Shown: positions 25,379 to 33,326, counted from the first letter of the stretch. The stretch: DNA of 64,000 nt from Bradyrhizobium huanghuaihaiense (GCF_007830635.1 NZ_VLLA01000011.1:180863-244862); one strand, 5' to 3'. Translations and numbers: made by a program. Notes: generated by a model not told the origin, from the letters alone.

Positions 25379-26402
25379 CGCGCACCTCGTATTTGGTGGG
25401 CTTGCCGAGGCTCGGCATGGCGCGGGACACCCAATCGGCAGTCCAGGCGATGAGCTGCTCGGTACCGACCACCGGCAGGCCGAACAGCTCGACGGCCTTC
25501 GAGGTGTCGGTGAGCCACGCGGTCGGCTCCTCCTCGCCTGTCAGCACTGGTGCGCGGCCGAAGCGGGCGCCGAATTTTTGCGCGAGATCGCGCACGGCGA
25601 GGATGTCATGGCCGCTGACGTTGATCGGCGAGATCGGCGCGGTGCAATGCGCCAGGCACCGCAGCGCCTGCGCTGAGGCATCGCCCTGCCAGATGAAGTT
25701 GACATGACCGATGCTGACGTCGATCGGCGTACCGTTGAGGACCTTCGTGGCGATGTCGTGCAGCACGCCGTAGCGCATGTCGATCGCGTAATTGAGCCGG
25801 AACAGCCGGCCGGGCGTTGCAAATTTGTGCGAGAAATATTCGAACATGCGCTCGCGGCCGACGCAGGACTGGGCGTATTCGCCGGGCGGGTTCGGCGCCA
25901 TGTCCTCAGTCGAGCCCTTGCCGTCGACGGGCACGAAGGGATAGACGCAGCCGGTCGAGAACGCCACGATCCGCGACGAGGAGAAGGCCTGCGCCACCAG
26001 CGCCGGCACATGCGCGTTCATTGCCCACGTCAGCGACAGATCGCCCTCGGCGCCGAACTTGCGCCCGGCCATGAACACGACGTTCGGCGCCTTCGGCAGC
26101 GCGTTGATCGCGGTCTCGTCCAGCAGGTCGCAATTGATGGTCTCGACGCCGCGGGCGTGCAGCCAGTCCTTCACACCCGCGTCGCTGAAGCGGGCGACGC
26201 CGATGACGCGGCGATCCGGCGCGGCAGCTTTCGCCAGCCCCGCCAGCGTCGGGCCCATCTTGCCGGCGACGCCGAGGACCATGATGTCGCCCTCGACCTT
26301 GTTGAGGTCGTCGATCAGCGCCTGCGTCGGCCGGCACAGGAGATCGTCGAGGGCTGCGATATCGGGAATCGTCTTCGGCAGCGTCTGGCGGGTGAGGAGC
26401 AT
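25365..26402 (-). CDS. NAD-dependent epimerase/dehydratase-like protein with altered catalytic site
   Basis: 345 residues, extended SDR fold. The nucleotide-binding motif is VLGVAGKMGPTLA and the SxxxVY segment is STGCVYPF. The usual YxxxK catalytic pair reads YAQSC, so the Lys is replaced by Cys; catalysis by the standard SDR route is doubtful. ATG 26402 has GAAGGACC upstream. The frame is open further upstream through the permease region but has no start signal there. Second gene of the ABC-transporter operon. Confidence 0.78.
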   Translation of the reverse strand: MLLTRQTLPKTIPDIAALDDLLCRPTQALIDDLNKVEGDIMVLGVAGKMGPTLAGLAKAAAPDRRVIGVARFSDAGVKDWLHARGVETINCDLLDETAINALPKAPNVVFMAGRKFGAEGDLSLTWAMNAHVPALVAQAFSSSRIVAFSTGCVYPFVPVDGKGSTEDMAPNPPGEYAQSCVGRERMFEYFSHKFATPGRLFRLNYAIDMRYGVLHDIATKVLNGTPIDVSIGHVNFIWQGDASAQALRCLAHCTAPISPINVSGHDILAVRDLAQKFGARFGRAPVLTGEEEPTAWLTDTSKAVELFGLPVVGTEQLIAWTADWVSRAMPSLGKPTKYEVRDGRY

Positions 26403-26415
26403 GAGATGGTCCTTC

Positions 26416-26457
26416 AGGTTTGCCGTTCTTAGGTTTGTCGTTCTCAGGTTTGTCTTG
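26416..26457. repeat. Tandem 15-bp repeat between permease and epimerase genes
   Basis: Almost three copies of AGGTTTG(C/T)CGTTCT(T/C) in direct tandem. The last copy contains the end and TGA stop of the permease gene (minus strand); the first ends just before the epimerase ribosome site. Confidence 0.75.
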
Positions 26458-27214
26458 CATCGCCCACGACGAACATGCGTTCGAGCGCGAGCACGAGGCC
26501 GTAGAGGGCGACGCCGAGCAGCGTCAGCAGCACCACGGCCATCACCATCGCGGGCGTGTCGAGCGAGGATTGCACCTGGATCATGAGGTAGCCGAGCCCG
26601 CGCTCGGAGGCGATGAACTCGCCGACGATGGCGCCTGCAACGGCGAGGATGGCGCCGACCTTCATGCCGGAGAATACGTAGGGCAGCGATCCCGGCAGCT
26701 GGATCTTGCGGAACAGCGTCCAGCGCGAGCCGCGCAGCGATTTGACGAGGTCGAGCAGGTCGGGCTCGACCTCGCGCAGGCCCCGCGCGGTGGTGAGCAG
26801 GATCGGGAAGAAGCAGATGCTGAAGGCGATCAGGATATTCGGCACGATGCCGTAGGAGAACCAGACGATGAACAGCGGGCCGAGCGCGACCTTCGGGATC
26901 ATGTTCAGTGTCACGAACAGCGGCAGCAGCACGAGGCTGAGCAGCGGCGCCCAGCTGAAGATCACCGCGAGCGCGACGCCGACGAAGGCGCCGAGCGCAA
27001 AGCCACCGAGGATCTCGACCGCGGTGACCAGCGTGTTGGCACCCCAGGCGTAGCTCGCGGTTCCCAGTGTCTGCACCGTCGCGAGCGGCGAGGGCAGGAT
27101 GAATTTCGGCACGTGGAAGGCGTCGACCGCGACCTGCCAGAGCACGAGCACGGCCAGATGCACGATCAGGACGATCGCAAAGCTGCGCGCGGTGCGTGCT
27201 CCGCCTGCTGTCAC
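26444..27214 (-). CDS. ABC transporter permease (SsuC/TauC/ThiX type)
   Basis: 256 residues with about six TM helices. The EAA-type loop that contacts the ATPase is in LDLVKSLRGSRWTLFRKIQLPGSLPYVFSGMKVGAILAVAGAIVGE. Matches the BPD_transp_1 family of nitrate/sulfonate/hydroxymethylpyrimidine transporters. The start is GTG 27214 with GGGAG upstream. It heads the minus-strand operon; a palindrome matching the TetR site lies over its probable promoter. Confidence 0.9.
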   Translation of the reverse strand: MTAGGARTARSFAIVLIVHLAVLVLWQVAVDAFHVPKFILPSPLATVQTLGTASYAWGANTLVTAVEILGGFALGAFVGVALAVIFSWAPLLSLVLLPLFVTLNMIPKVALGPLFIVWFSYGIVPNILIAFSICFFPILLTTARGLREVEPDLLDLVKSLRGSRWTLFRKIQLPGSLPYVFSGMKVGAILAVAGAIVGEFIASERGLGYLMIQVQSSLDTPAMVMAVVLLTLLGVALYGLVLALERMFVVGDARQT

Positions 27215-27255
27215 GGTCTGCTCCCTGTTGCTCGCGGCCTCTTCGCCACGATGTC

Positions 27256-27284
27256 AGCCTAATCGGCCTTGGGGCAAGGTTCAA
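27256..27284 (-). promoter_or_regulatory. Candidate promoter of the ABC-transporter operon
   Basis: On the minus strand, TTGAAC (27279-27284) and TAGGCT (27256-27261) are 17 bases apart, about 40 bases before the permease start. The -35 box overlaps the palindrome at 27282-27295. Match to consensus is moderate. Confidence 0.35.
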
Positions 27285-27295
27285 CCAGTTGGTTG
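27282..27295. promoter_or_regulatory. Candidate TetR operator, permease side
   Basis: CAACCAGTTGGTTG: perfect six-base arms around GT. It lies between the TetR stop and the permease start. It resembles the site at 27948-27961 (CAAC....TGGTTG on the minus strand), suggesting that both flanks of the TetR gene are controlled by one protein. Confidence 0.55.
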
Positions 27296-27296
27296 A

Positions 27297-27944
27297 TTAT
27301 GGCCGGAGCGACTGCAGCACGAGATCGACGACATGCCGACGCCGGGCGCGGCGCTGGGCGCGGCTCGACAGGTCCTTGCCGAAGATGGCCGACAGCGTCG
27401 GCGTGTTGGAGAAGAAGAAATAGCTGAGGCCCGCGATGGAGATGTAGAGCTGGACGGGGTCGATCCCTTTGCGGAAAAGGCCGCTGCGGACACCTTCATG
27501 GAGGATGTGGGAGACGCTCTTGACCAGCGGCGAATGCATGGCCTCGAGCCGGGTGGAACCGCGAACGTGGCGGGCGCCGCCGCGGTTCTCGTCGTTCAGG
27601 AGCACGATGAAATCAGGGTTTGCCGCGAGGTGGTCGAACGAGGCCTCGATCAGCCGGCGGATCGCCTTGTCCGGCGGCAGGCCTTCGAGATTGAGCTTGC
27701 GCTCCTGCTCGCGGATGTCCTCATAGACCCATTCGAGCACGGCGAGGTACAGCGCGTCCTTGTCGCCGAAATAATGATAGACCAGTTGCTTGTTGACGGC
27801 CGCGCGCTCGGCGATCTCGTCGACGCGGGCACCGGCCAGGCCGTGCCGTGCGAATTCGAGGCGCGCCGCGGTGAGCAGCTTCTTGCGGGTGGCGGCGGGA
27901 TCGCGCCGCTGCGGCACGGTGTCGCCAGATCGTTTTGCAGGCAT
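27297..27944 (-). CDS. TetR family transcriptional regulator of the adjacent ABC/catabolic locus
   Basis: 215 residues. The helix-turn-helix reads GARVDEIAERAAVNKQLVYHYFGDKDALYLAVL, followed by a TetR C-terminal domain with NDENRGGARHVRGS and SYFFFSNTPTLSAIFG. It resembles regulators of pyrimidine or xenobiotic utilisation operons. ATG 27944 was chosen; a TTG at 27965 would place the operator inside the gene. It sits between the permease operon and the divergent binding-protein gene. Confidence 0.87.
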   Translation of the reverse strand: MPAKRSGDTVPQRRDPAATRKKLLTAARLEFARHGLAGARVDEIAERAAVNKQLVYHYFGDKDALYLAVLEWVYEDIREQERKLNLEGLPPDKAIRRLIEASFDHLAANPDFIVLLNDENRGGARHVRGSTRLEAMHSPLVKSVSHILHEGVRSGLFRKGIDPVQLYISIAGLSYFFFSNTPTLSAIFGKDLSSRAQRRARRRHVVDLVLQSLRP

Positions 27945-27947
27945 TTC

Positions 27948-27961
27948 CAACCAAACAGTTG
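27948..27961. promoter_or_regulatory. Candidate TetR operator, binding-protein side
   Basis: CAACCAAACAGTTG (minus strand CAACTGTTTGGTTG), similar to 27282-27295. It overlaps the -35 hexamer of the binding-protein promoter and lies four bases upstream of the TetR start, so one bound dimer could shut both genes. Confidence 0.55.
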
Positions 27962-27987
27962 ACAAGCGGGAGGCGGACTTGTTGCAT
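27959..27987 (+). promoter_or_regulatory. Candidate promoter of the NMT1-like binding-protein gene
   Basis: TTGACA (27959-27964), a 17-base spacer, then TTGCAT as a weak -10. The ATG is at 28045. The -35 is covered by the operator at 27948-27961. Confidence 0.45.
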
Positions 27988-28044
27988 TGGTATCCTCACA
28001 AGGGGAGAGCGACAAGCCGGGTCGCTGGCAATGAGGAGGATGCG

Positions 28045-29049
28045 ATGAAGCGTTTTCAGGCGGCTTTTGTGGCCCTGATGCTCGGTTTGCCGGCGGTACC
28101 GGCGAGCGCAGGCGAGGCGGTCAACCTGATCCTGAACTGGACGCCGACCGCCGATCACTCGCCCTATTATTACGCCAAGGCGCAGGGCTGGTACGAGAAG
28201 GCCGGCATCGACCTCACCATCGAGACCGGCAAGGGCTCCGGCGTCTCCGCCGCCAAGGTCGGCTCCGGCGGCTCGCCCTTCGGCGTCGCCGATCTCGCCA
28301 CCATGCTGGTCGCGAAAAGCAAGGGCGCCGACACCGTCGCGGTGATGAGCGTCTATGCCAACACCGGCCAGACCTTCTACTGGCTGAAGAGCTATGGCGT
28401 GAACGGCGTCAAGGATTTTGCCGGCCACAAGATCGGCAATCCGCCCGGCGATGCCTCGCGCGTGATGTGGCCGGCTTTCGCCAAGGCCGCAGGGCTTGCG
28501 CCCGATGCCGTCGGCTTCGTCAATGTCGGGCCGACCGCGAAGATCGCGGCGCTGAAGAGCCACACGGTGGATATCATCAGTGACTTCTACAACGAGCACG
28601 ATCTCAAGGTGATCGAGTTCGGGCAAGACCTCGGCTACGTCAACTGGAAGGACATCGGCCTCAATCCGTACGGCAATTCGCTGATCGTCAACGGCGCGTA
28701 TCTGCAGAAGAACCCGAAGCTGGTTGAGGATTTCGTGCGCGTCAGTCAGAAGGCCTTCGCAGCCTGCGTCGCCGACGCCGCGCCGTGCCTGAAGGCGCTG
28801 CTCGACCAGGTCTCCGGCCTCGACAAGGAGAACCAGGAGCGCCAGTGGGAGCGCATCAAGTTCCTGATGACGGACGAGTTCACCACCACCAAGGGGCTCG
28901 GCTGGATCGACGGCGAGCGGATGAAGAAGGATTACGAGCTGGTCCAGACCTATCTCGGCATGGAGAAGCCGTTCGACGTGACCACGGCGTTCACGACCAA
29001 GATGCTGGATCCCGCCATCAAGATGGATGCCAGCAAGGTGAAGAAGTAG
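28045..29049 (+). CDS. ABC transporter substrate-binding protein, NMT1/THI5-like
   Basis: 334 residues with a Sec signal peptide (MKRFQAAFVALMLGLPAVPASA). The mature start LILNWTPTADHSPYYYAKAQGWYEKAGIDLTI is the NMT1/ThiY-like signature, and the ligand loop GKGSGVSAAKVGSGGSPFGVADLATML follows. The family binds pyrimidine precursors, taurine, nitrate and related small molecules. Strong ribosome site GAGGAGGA. Divergent from its permease/ATPase operon, with the TetR gene between; together they form a complete importer. Confidence 0.9.
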   Translation: MKRFQAAFVALMLGLPAVPASAGEAVNLILNWTPTADHSPYYYAKAQGWYEKAGIDLTIETGKGSGVSAAKVGSGGSPFGVADLATMLVAKSKGADTVAVMSVYANTGQTFYWLKSYGVNGVKDFAGHKIGNPPGDASRVMWPAFAKAAGLAPDAVGFVNVGPTAKIAALKSHTVDIISDFYNEHDLKVIEFGQDLGYVNWKDIGLNPYGNSLIVNGAYLQKNPKLVEDFVRVSQKAFAACVADAAPCLKALLDQVSGLDKENQERQWERIKFLMTDEFTTTKGLGWIDGERMKKDYELVQTYLGMEKPFDVTTAFTTKMLDPAIKMDASKVKK

Positions 29050-29057
29050 GGGCCTTG

Positions 29058-29143
29058 TAGCCCGGATGGAGCGTAGCGAAATCCGGGACGGTGTACCGGT
29101 TGCGACAGGTTTCCCGGATTGCGCTTCGCTCCATCCGGGCTAC
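29058..29143. repeat. Palindromic repeat family A, copy 3
   Basis: Arms TAGCCCGGATGGAGCGTAGC and GCTTCGCTCCATCCGGGCTA around a 25-base centre, nine bases after the binding-protein stop; a likely termination or mRNA-stabilising hairpin. Confidence 0.85.
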
Positions 29144-29172
29144 AGGCGGAAGCGCTCGCCCCACACACCGGT

Positions 29173-29274
29173 GTCATGCCCCGCGAAGGCGGGGCATCCA
29201 GCACGCCGCGGCCTATCGACTGACCCACTCACGTCTCGGAGTACTGGATCGCCCGCCTGCGCGGGCGATGACAG
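29173..29274. repeat. Palindromic repeat family D (GTCATGCCCCGCGAAGGCGGGGCATC)
   Basis: Contains CCCCGC-GAA-GGCGGGG and CGCCCGC-CTGC-GCGGGCG hairpins and ends GATGACAG, complementary in part to its start. It fills the space upstream of minC together with the family A copy. Confidence 0.7.
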
Positions 29275-29371
29275 TTGGGGGGAGGCACGTACCCCACGGA
29301 GAAATTAACCGGCCGTTAACCAAATCCGCCGCATCGTTAACCATTCAATAACAGGGAACGAGTCGGCCGCC

Positions 29372-30070
29372 ATGGAGGCTGCAGCAAAAGTCCAACGTCA
29401 GATGGTGCGCCTGCGCGGGCGCTCCTATGTCGCCTTTGTGTTCGTGCCGACGGTTCCGATCCAGGACTGGCTCCAGGAGATCGACGCCACCATCGCGCGG
29501 TCGCCGGGCTTCTTCGCCGGCCGGCCCGTGGTGATCGACCTGTCCTCGGTCGATCTCAGCCAGGCCGGCATCGCTCATCTGCTCACCAGCCTGCAGGACC
29601 GCAACATCCGCGTGCTCGGCATCGAGGGCGTCGAGGAGGGGCGGTTGACCCCGACGATGCCGCCGCTGCTGTCGGGCGGACGCAGCTGCGTGGTCGAGCC
29701 GACAGCGGCCAAGAAGCCTGAGGCGAAAGCCGAGACCAAGCCGACCTCGCTGCTGCTGGAGGCTCCCGTGCGCTCGGGCCAGACCGTGATCTTCCCCGAA
29801 GGCGACGTCACCATTCTCGGCTCGGTCGGATCCGGCGCCGAGGTCGTCGCCGGGGGCTCCATCCACATCTACGGCGCGCTGCGCGGGCGCGCCATGGCGG
29901 GCGTGAACGGTCACACCAGCGCGCGCATCTATTGCCAGAAGATCGAGGCTGAACTGCTTGCAATTGATGGCTTTTACCAGACTGCGGACGACATTGACGC
30001 CGCTCTGCGCGGCAAGCCGGCGCAGGCCTGGCTGCAGGGGAATACCATGCGAATTACAGCACTGAACTGA
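29372..30070 (+). CDS. minC: Septum site-determining protein MinC
   Basis: 232 residues. An N-terminal MinC domain (RGRSYVAFVFVPTVPIQDWLQEIDATI) and a C-terminal beta-helix MinC domain (GQTVIFPEGDVTILGSVGSGAEVVAGGSIHIYGALRGRAMAG) joined by a Lys/Glu-rich linker. It inhibits FtsZ assembly away from mid-cell with MinD. First gene of minCDE; 21 bp to minD. Confidence 0.97.
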   Translation: MEAAAKVQRQMVRLRGRSYVAFVFVPTVPIQDWLQEIDATIARSPGFFAGRPVVIDLSSVDLSQAGIAHLLTSLQDRNIRVLGIEGVEEGRLTPTMPPLLSGGRSCVVEPTAAKKPEAKAETKPTSLLLEAPVRSGQTVIFPEGDVTILGSVGSGAEVVAGGSIHIYGALRGRAMAGVNGHTSARIYCQKIEAELLAIDGFYQTADDIDAALRGKPAQAWLQGNTMRITALN

Positions 30071-30091
30071 CCAGCAAAGGAGACATTTCAG

Positions 30092-30907
30092 ATGAGTAAG
30101 GTACTGGTCGTGACATCAGGCAAGGGCGGGGTCGGCAAGACCACGACGACCGCCGCGCTGGGAGCTGCACTGGCGCAGCGCGGCGACAAGGTCGTCGTCG
30201 TCGATTTCGACGTCGGCCTGCGCAACCTCGATCTCGTGATGGGCGCCGAACGCCGCGTCGTGTTCGACCTCATCAACGTGGTGCAGGGCGTCGCAAAGCT
30301 GCCGCAGGCCCTGATCAAGGACAAGCGGCTGGAGAACCTCTGGCTGCTGCCGGCTTCGCAAACCCGCGACAAGGACGCGCTGACGGAAGAGGGCGTCGGC
30401 AAGGTCATCGCCGATCTGCGCAGCCGCTTCGACTGGGTGATCTGCGACAGCCCGGCGGGCATCGAGCGCGGCGCCTCCATGGCGATGCGCTTTGCGGATG
30501 AAGCCGTGATCGTCACCAATCCGGAAGTGTCCTCGGTGCGCGATTCCGACCGCATCATCGGCATGCTCGATTCCAAGACCGTGCGGGCCGAGAAGGGCGA
30601 GCGGGTCGAGAAGCACATCCTCATCACCCGCTACGATCCCTCCCGCGCCGCGCGCGGCGAGATGCTGACCATCGACGACATCCTCGAGATCCTCGCAACG
30701 CCGTTGCTCGGCATCATCCCCGAGAGCCAGGACGTGCTGAAGGCCTCCAACGTCGGCACGCCGGTGACCCTGTCGAATGCGGATGGAGCGCCGGCGCGGG
30801 CCTATATGGACGCGGCCAAGCGCCTCTGCGGCGAGAACGTGACGATGCATGTTCCCGCCGAGCGCAGAGGTCTGATGGATCGTCTGCTGCGACGGAGGGC
30901 TGCATGA
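30092..30907 (+). CDS. minD: Septum site-determining protein MinD
   Basis: 271 residues. Deviant Walker A KGGVGKTT at 11-18, Walker A' DFDVGLRNLDL, Walker B WVICDSPAGIE and a C-terminal amphipathic membrane-targeting helix (RGLMDRLLRRRAA). The ATPase recruits MinC to the membrane and oscillates with MinE. Good ribosome site AAAGGAGA. Its stop overlaps the minE start (ATGA). Confidence 0.98.
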   Translation: MSKVLVVTSGKGGVGKTTTTAALGAALAQRGDKVVVVDFDVGLRNLDLVMGAERRVVFDLINVVQGVAKLPQALIKDKRLENLWLLPASQTRDKDALTEEGVGKVIADLRSRFDWVICDSPAGIERGASMAMRFADEAVIVTNPEVSSVRDSDRIIGMLDSKTVRAEKGERVEKHILITRYDPSRAARGEMLTIDDILEILATPLLGIIPESQDVLKASNVGTPVTLSNADGAPARAYMDAAKRLCGENVTMHVPAERRGLMDRLLRRRAA

Positions 30908-31185
30908 GCATGGGTTTGCTTCGACTTCTCCGCGGCAACAAGGCCTCGGCACCGGTCGCACGCGAACGGTTGCAGATCCTGCTTGCCCATGAGCGCGGTA
31001 TGCGCGGCCAGCCCGATCTGCTCGGTGTGCTGCGCGAGGAAATCCTCGCCGTCGTGTCCAAGCATGTGACGCTGGACCCGACCAAGGTCATCGTCCGGCT
31101 CGAGCGCGGCGACGAGGTCTCGACCCTGGAGGTCGATATCGAGGTGCCCAACGACATCGAGCGCAAGAAAGTGGCGGTCGCGTAG
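30904..31185 (+). CDS. minE: Cell division topological specificity factor MinE
   Basis: 93 residues. The N-terminal anti-MinCD helix region (ARERLQILLAHERG) and the C-terminal topological domain (VTLDPTKVIVRLERGDEVSTLEVDIEVP) are intact. It stimulates MinD ATPase and positions the division site. Overlaps minD by four bases. Confidence 0.97.
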   Translation: MSMGLLRLLRGNKASAPVARERLQILLAHERGMRGQPDLLGVLREEILAVVSKHVTLDPTKVIVRLERGDEVSTLEVDIEVPNDIERKKVAVA

Positions 31186-31224
31186 GGGACGCGGTCGACG
31201 ACCCGCAGTTTTGGGGTGGGTGAG

Positions 31225-31257
31225 AAGGCGGTCCGCCGGGCATGGCGGGCCGCCTTT
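31225..31257 (+). terminator. Rho-independent terminator after minCDE
   Basis: Stem AAGGCGGTCCGCC / GGCGGGCCGCCTTT with one non-Watson-Crick pair and a GGGCAT loop, 40 bases after minE; the trailing T-run is short. Confidence 0.75.
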
Positions 31258-31276
31258 GTCGTGCGGCGGTATGGAC

Positions 31277-31302
31277 GGAACGGGGCCCGGGACTCCGTCG
31301 TT
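31277..31302 (+). promoter_or_regulatory. EcfG (general stress sigma) promoter
   Basis: GGAAC (31277-31281), 17-base spacer, CGTT (31299-31302). This is the established EcfG consensus of Bradyrhizobium and relatives. It lies 60 bases before the 61-residue protein gene. Confidence 0.6.
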
Positions 31303-31361
31303 TTAGGAAATGCGCGGGGGTGATCGAGCCACCCCGTGGTTCGCCAAACGGGAGAGCGTCC

Positions 31362-31547
31362 ATGATATCCGAGGTCCAGGTCCATACCATTGCACGGCAG
31401 ATGCTCGAAAAGCACGGTTTTGCTGCGATTGCGAAGGCCGCGGAGCAGGCCCAGGCCTGCGAGGGTCGCGGCGAGGCCGACGAGGCCAAGGAGTGGCGCC
31501 ACATCGAGGCCGCCATGAAGATCATGCGCGGTCCCACCCAGGGCTGA
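31362..31547 (+). CDS. Small conserved hypothetical protein
   Basis: 61 residues: MISEVQVHTIARQMLEKHG, then an Ala/Glu-rich helix ending EAMKIMRG-like. Cytosolic, no known domain. The ribosome site GGGAGAG is eight bases before the ATG; a longer open frame begins at 31242 but lacks one. An exact EcfG-type promoter upstream predicts induction in the general stress response. Confidence 0.75.
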   Translation: MISEVQVHTIARQMLEKHGFAAIAKAAEQAQACEGRGEADEAKEWRHIEAAMKIMRGPTQG

Positions 31548-31565
31548 CCGCGGAAACGGGAGCGC

Positions 31566-31814
31566 TCAGCGCTCCTCGCGATCCGTTCCCTGTGCCGGGG
31601 CGCGGTGTTGCGTCTGCGGCTGGCTGCGTTCGCCGGTTTCCTTGCAGGGGAGCTGTTCCCACGTTCCGTCCGGCGCCTGCTGATAGGCGCTACAGGACGA
31701 CGATGTCGACTTGTCCTCGCTTTTCTGGGTGTCGGAATTCTTCGCCAGCGCCGGGGCAGTCAGCGCGGAGCCGGCCATGAGAGCTCCGGCGAAAACGAGA
31801 TAGGCAATCCGCAT
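31566..31814 (-). CDS. Small exported hypothetical protein
   Basis: 82 residues with a signal peptide (MRIAYLVFAGALMAGSALTAPALA). The mature part is Ser/Gln/Glu-rich, with SSSCSAYQQAPDGTWEQLPCKETG holding two cysteines likely to pair. Ribosome site AGGAGAA. Family not recognised. Confidence 0.75.
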   Translation of the reverse strand: MRIAYLVFAGALMAGSALTAPALAKNSDTQKSEDKSTSSSCSAYQQAPDGTWEQLPCKETGERSQPQTQHRAPAQGTDREER

Positions 31815-31910
31815 GGGGTTCTCCTGTTCGAGGAGGCCGCATGCTGGCGATGATTGTGACGATTATTTGCCGGCGCGGCGGTTCCGCCGCGCGATGCTTA
31901 ACGTCTCGAA

Positions 31911-31958
31911 GACGCGTTTCTTTGGCGCGGACCGGTGTCCACCTCGCGCGAAAATGAT
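31911..31958. repeat. Short intergenic repeat (ACGCGTTT...GAAAA), copy 1
   Basis: GACGCGTTTCTTTGGCGCG, then ACCGGTGTCCACCTCGC and GCGAAAATG; the same order of blocks occurs at 33269-33319. Common in Rhizobiales intergenic DNA. Confidence 0.55.
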
Positions 31959-31959
31959 T

Positions 31960-32352
31960 CTAGCCGCCCTTGCTGCGGATCAGGCCGGCGAGGTTGGTCT
32001 TCTGCGCCTCGCACCAGCCGGGCATGCCGAGGCGGCGCTGGTCCATGTCGGTGGCCTGCGTCGCGACCGCAACCTCGGCCATCAGATCATCGTCCTGCTT
32101 CTCGCCCATCTTGCCGCCGGTGTGCATCCAGGCGATCGCCTTGCGCACCTTCTCGGTGGTGCCGTCGGGCAGCTGCATCTGCTGCGCCTTCTGCACGAGG
32201 TCCTGATAGGCGAGATCGGTGCCGGGACATTCGACCTTGGCGGCGAAGGCCTGCAGGACCATCGTCACGTAGGTCGCGCGCGGCGGCGCGTCGCCCGCCT
32301 GGGCCGGCGCGGCAAGCAGCAAAAGGCCCGTCAGCAGAAAACCAGTGCGCAT
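31960..32352 (-). CDS. Exported hypothetical protein
   Basis: 130 residues with a signal peptide (MRTGFLLTGLLLLAAPAQAG). The mature domain is helical with two cysteines (KVECPGTD and PGWCEAQK). Family not recognised. AGGAGGTACC lies before the ATG. Confidence 0.75.
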   Translation of the reverse strand: MRTGFLLTGLLLLAAPAQAGDAPPRATYVTMVLQAFAAKVECPGTDLAYQDLVQKAQQMQLPDGTTEKVRKAIAWMHTGGKMGEKQDDDLMAEVAVATQATDMDQRRLGMPGWCEAQKTNLAGLIRSKGG

Positions 32353-32479
32353 CCTTGGTACCTCCTCGATTTTTGGGGGAGGCTAGCGTCCGGCGCGCCG
32401 CTCCGCAATGGTGCCGGCGCGCAATTGTCGCGCCGCGTTGCGGCGCGCTAGATTGGCGGCAGAGGACCCGGAGAGCGAT

Positions 32480-33271
32480 ATGAGCCTGTTCAGTGCGCCG
32501 TTCGATCCCGCAACCGACACGGCGCTCGTCATCGGCGCGGGCAACGGCATCGGCCGCGCGATCGCGCAGGCCCTGGTCGGTGAGGGCGTCCGAACCGTGT
32601 TTGCCGATATCAGCGCGGAACGGGTGAGTGCCGCGATCAGCGCAAGTGTGAGGCCTGAGCTGGCGGTGCCTTGGGTCGGCGATCTCGCCGGGCTGGACGC
32701 CTGCGATGCGCTGCTCGCCGCCTCTCATGCCGCGCTGGGCGAGGTCTCGCATTTCGTGCACAGCGCCTCGCCGCCGCGGCGCGAGGCCGATCACGCGCTC
32801 GCGGTCGATCGCAGGACCTGGCAGGAGATGCACGCCGTCAATCTCGATGCCGGCTTTCATCTGGCGCGCGAGATCGCAAAGCGGCTGATCGCAGCGAAGC
32901 GGCCCGGCTCGTTCCTGTTCCTCACCTCGCTGCATGCGGGCACGCCGCGCAACCTGCCGCATTACTCGACGGCGAAGGCGGGAATGGCGATGCTGGTGAA
33001 GGAACTGGCGAAGACTTTCGGGCGGCACAACATCCGCGTCAATGCGCTGGTGCCGGGTGCAATCGCAGCGGGCGGGTTCGTAGCGGACGCGTCCCTGGCG
33101 AGACACATTCCGCTCGGGCGTCTCGGCGCGGCGAATGACCTCGCGCCGATGGCGCTTACGGTGCTGTCGAACAAGCTCTCAGGTTACGTCACCGGCGCGG
33201 CCTTCGTCGTCGACGGCGGATTGTCGCTGACGAACTGGTTCGAAGCGCCCGCTCTCGACACTCTTTCTTGA
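32480..33271 (+). CDS. Short-chain dehydrogenase/reductase (SDR)
   Basis: 263 residues, classical SDR: cofactor motif GAGNGIGRAIA near residues 17-27, D of FADIS suggesting NAD preference, catalytic Ser in FLTSLHAG, YSTAK as the Tyr/Lys pair, and the C-terminal GYVTGAAFVVDGG. Substrate unknown. ATG 32480 has GGAGAG upstream. The stop codon lies at the start of a short repeat. Confidence 0.9.
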   Translation: MSLFSAPFDPATDTALVIGAGNGIGRAIAQALVGEGVRTVFADISAERVSAAISASVRPELAVPWVGDLAGLDACDALLAASHAALGEVSHFVHSASPPRREADHALAVDRRTWQEMHAVNLDAGFHLAREIAKRLIAAKRPGSFLFLTSLHAGTPRNLPHYSTAKAGMAMLVKELAKTFGRHNIRVNALVPGAIAAGGFVADASLARHIPLGRLGAANDLAPMALTVLSNKLSGYVTGAAFVVDGGLSLTNWFEAPALDTLS

Positions 33272-33319
33272 CGCGTTTTCTTTACGCGAACCGGCGTCCA
33301 CTTCGCTCGAAAACGCTAT
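33269..33319. repeat. Short intergenic repeat, copy 2
   Basis: ACGCGTTTTCTTTACGCGA, ACCGGCGTCCACTTCGCTC and GAAAACGC, parallel to 31911-31958. ACGCGT...ACGCG and CGAAAACGC could form a small hairpin at the 3' end of the SDR gene. Confidence 0.55.
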
Positions 33320-33326
33320 GGCCTAG

